Positions 62,966 to 64,000 of a stretch of 64,000 nucleotides of DNA are shown here, one piece after another. The stretch is from Chitinophaga japonensis. GTDB taxonomy: Bacteria > Bacteroidota > Bacteroidia > Chitinophagales > Chitinophagaceae. Where the stretch lies: positions 310,001-374,000 of the forward strand of contig NZ_VLLG01000005.1 of assembly GCF_007830125.1 (NCBI RefSeq), in the 5' to 3' direction. The translations under genes and the position numbers were made by a program. The notes under the pieces are model-generated. The model had not been told where the DNA came from, ran no database searches, and saw only the letters and a program-made list of their open reading frames with translations. Position 1 is the stretch's first letter, and each line of letters starts with the position of its first letter.

Positions 62966-64000
62966 TTAAAAACCTACATTCAATCCAAATACAAACATCT
63001 TCACCGGGGGATAGCCGTAGTCGCCGGTTTCCGGGTCCATACCCTTGTATGGCGTGATGCAGAACAGGTTGGAACCGGTTACATACAGGCGCAGGTTATT
63101 GAGCTTCCAGGCGCTCAACATGTGCTGCGGGAGATTGTAGGCAAGCGTTAATGCGGACAGGCGCAGGAAAGACGCGTTCTGGATAGCGTAATCCAGGTCC
63201 GACGGGTTGTAGCGGTTGTAGCTGGTATTGGTGATCACCCGGGGAATATCCGTACTGGTATGCTCCGGCGTCCAGCGGTCCAGCAGGTCCACGGAAGCCA
63301 TGCTTTCACCAATGCTGTTGATCAGCCCCTCGTAATAGCTGCTGATCTTTTTAGCGCCGTAGGAGTAGGTAAACATGGCATTCAGCGTAAAGGCCTTGTA
63401 GGAAAGATTTGTAGAGAAGCCGCCATAGAACTTGGGATCTGTTTTGGCCACTATGGTCCGGTCGTACTGGTCCACAATGCCATCGGGCTTGCCGGCGGGG
63501 CCGGCTATATCCCTGGCAAAGAGATCACCCGGGCTTACCGTCTTGCCGTTGTAATTCAGGTGCTCCCATTCCGCGCGGTTGGACTCCTGTGCAATGCCGC
63601 CGGATTGAAGGGTGTAAATAGTATGCAGCGAACGGCCCAGGAAAATATTGCCTTCCCGCTGTATCACGTTCTCATACGTGTTGTACAGCACCGTAGCGTC
63701 CCCGTACAACTGCTTTACGGTATTCTTGTCGAAGGAAATATTGCCGGACAGCGTCCAGTTCAGGTTTTTCTGCCGGATGATCTCGCCGGTGACGGAAAAT
63801 TCCATACCCTTGTTGTTCACGCGGCCGATGTTCTCCCATTCCTGCGTATAGCCGGTAGTGGTAGCCAGGGAGCGGTTCAGCAGCAGGTTGTCGTTGTTGA
63901 TATAAAAGAAGTCCGCGGTAATGCTCAGCCTGGACCGGAACAAACCCATGTCGAGGCCCACATTCGCCTGCTTCTGCTTTTCCCAGGTGATGTCCGGGTT
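62966..64000 (-). CDS. SusC/RagA TonB-linked transporter, C-terminal part (cut by window edge)
   Basis: The last about 344 residues of a SusC barrel: ITWEKQKQANVGLDMGLFRS, then FFYINNDNLLLNRSLATTTG, SFLRLSALTLAYNLP and the end MFVFGLNVGF with terminal Phe. The N-terminus and any STN domain lie outside the window. It pairs with the SusD gene 20 nt downstream to import alpha-galactosides. Confidence 0.93.
   Translation of the reverse strand, partial: NPDITWEKQKQANVGLDMGLFRSRLSITADFFYINNDNLLLNRSLATTTGYTQEWENIGRVNNKGMEFSVTGEIIRQKNLNWTLSGNISFDKNTVKQLYGDATVLYNTYENVIQREGNIFLGRSLHTIYTLQSGGIAQESNRAEWEHLNYNGKTVSPGDLFARDIAGPAGKPDGIVDQYDRTIVAKTDPKFYGGFSTNLSYKAFTLNAMFTYSYGAKKISSYYEGLINSIGESMASVDLLDRWTPEHTSTDIPRVITNTSYNRYNPSDLDYAIQNASFLRLSALTLAYNLPQHMLSAWKLNNLRLYVTGSNLFCITPYKGMDPETGDYGYPPVKMFVFGLNVGF

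Noticed and set aside
1..64000. CRISPR arrays and riboswitches
   Set aside because: No regularly spaced direct repeats of CRISPR type and no conserved riboswitch core was recognised on either strand by eye.

Overview
The window reads as chromosomal DNA from a member of the Bacteroidota, most likely the Chitinophagaceae. The reasons are two SusC/SusD outer-membrane pairs, an ECF sigma/FecR pair, a LytS/LytTR pair, many lipoproteins, and promoters with the Bacteroidota -7 element TAnnTTTG. The genus is an inference from style and was not tested. Most of the window is GC-rich. A stretch from about 29.4 to 50.5 kb is clearly AT-richer and holds most of the accessory genes.

Layout. 1-5.8 kb: LytS-type kinase and LytTR regulator, a three-gene secreted-peptide/lipoprotein operon, truncated haemoglobin with a monooxygenase-like protein, an HxlR regulator and a Rieske membrane protein. 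5.8-16.1 kb: a TonB receptor, then a sigma-FecR-SusC-SusD-TlpA operon on the minus strand. 16.2-19.1 kb: DinB, Crp/Fnr regulator, outer-membrane protein, peroxiredoxin. 19.2-24.6 kb: jetA-jetB-jetC of a Wadjet/Mks-type condensin, with no jetD nuclease. 25-29.1 kb: Atu4866-like protein, SDR, three evenly spaced operator-like repeats, SatD-like protein, DUF3307 membrane protein, heptahaem cytochrome lipoprotein. 29.3 kb: tRNA-Ser(UGA), the apparent left edge of the accessory island.

The island (29.4-43.4 kb) carries what looks like a complete SspABCD DNA phosphorothioation module. Cysteine desulfurase (SspA) heads a plus-strand operon; DUF4007 (SspB), a large P-loop ATPase (SspC) and a PAPS-reductase-like protein (SspD) form a convergent minus-strand operon. 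The usual DUF262 effector SspE is absent. In its place, directly behind sspA, lie four genes: a GHKL ATPase, a double-GHKL histidine-kinase-like protein, a receiver-domain protein and an unrecognised 260-residue protein. This four-gene block is the best candidate for an undescribed effector or sensing module. No integrase is visible. The AT-rich region continues with an oxidoreductase/AraC pair, gene fragments, a TIMP-like secreted protein, a hypothetical protein and a superfamily II helicase with a probable membrane hairpin.

50.6-64 kb returns to GC-rich DNA: a Bcr/CflA-type MFS exporter, an SDR, a YkgJ-type cysteine-cluster protein, an AI-2E family permease, and an alpha-galactoside utilisation locus (SusC-SusD-two alpha-galactosidase-like enzymes-GntR regulator-sodium/solute symporter) that runs off the right edge.
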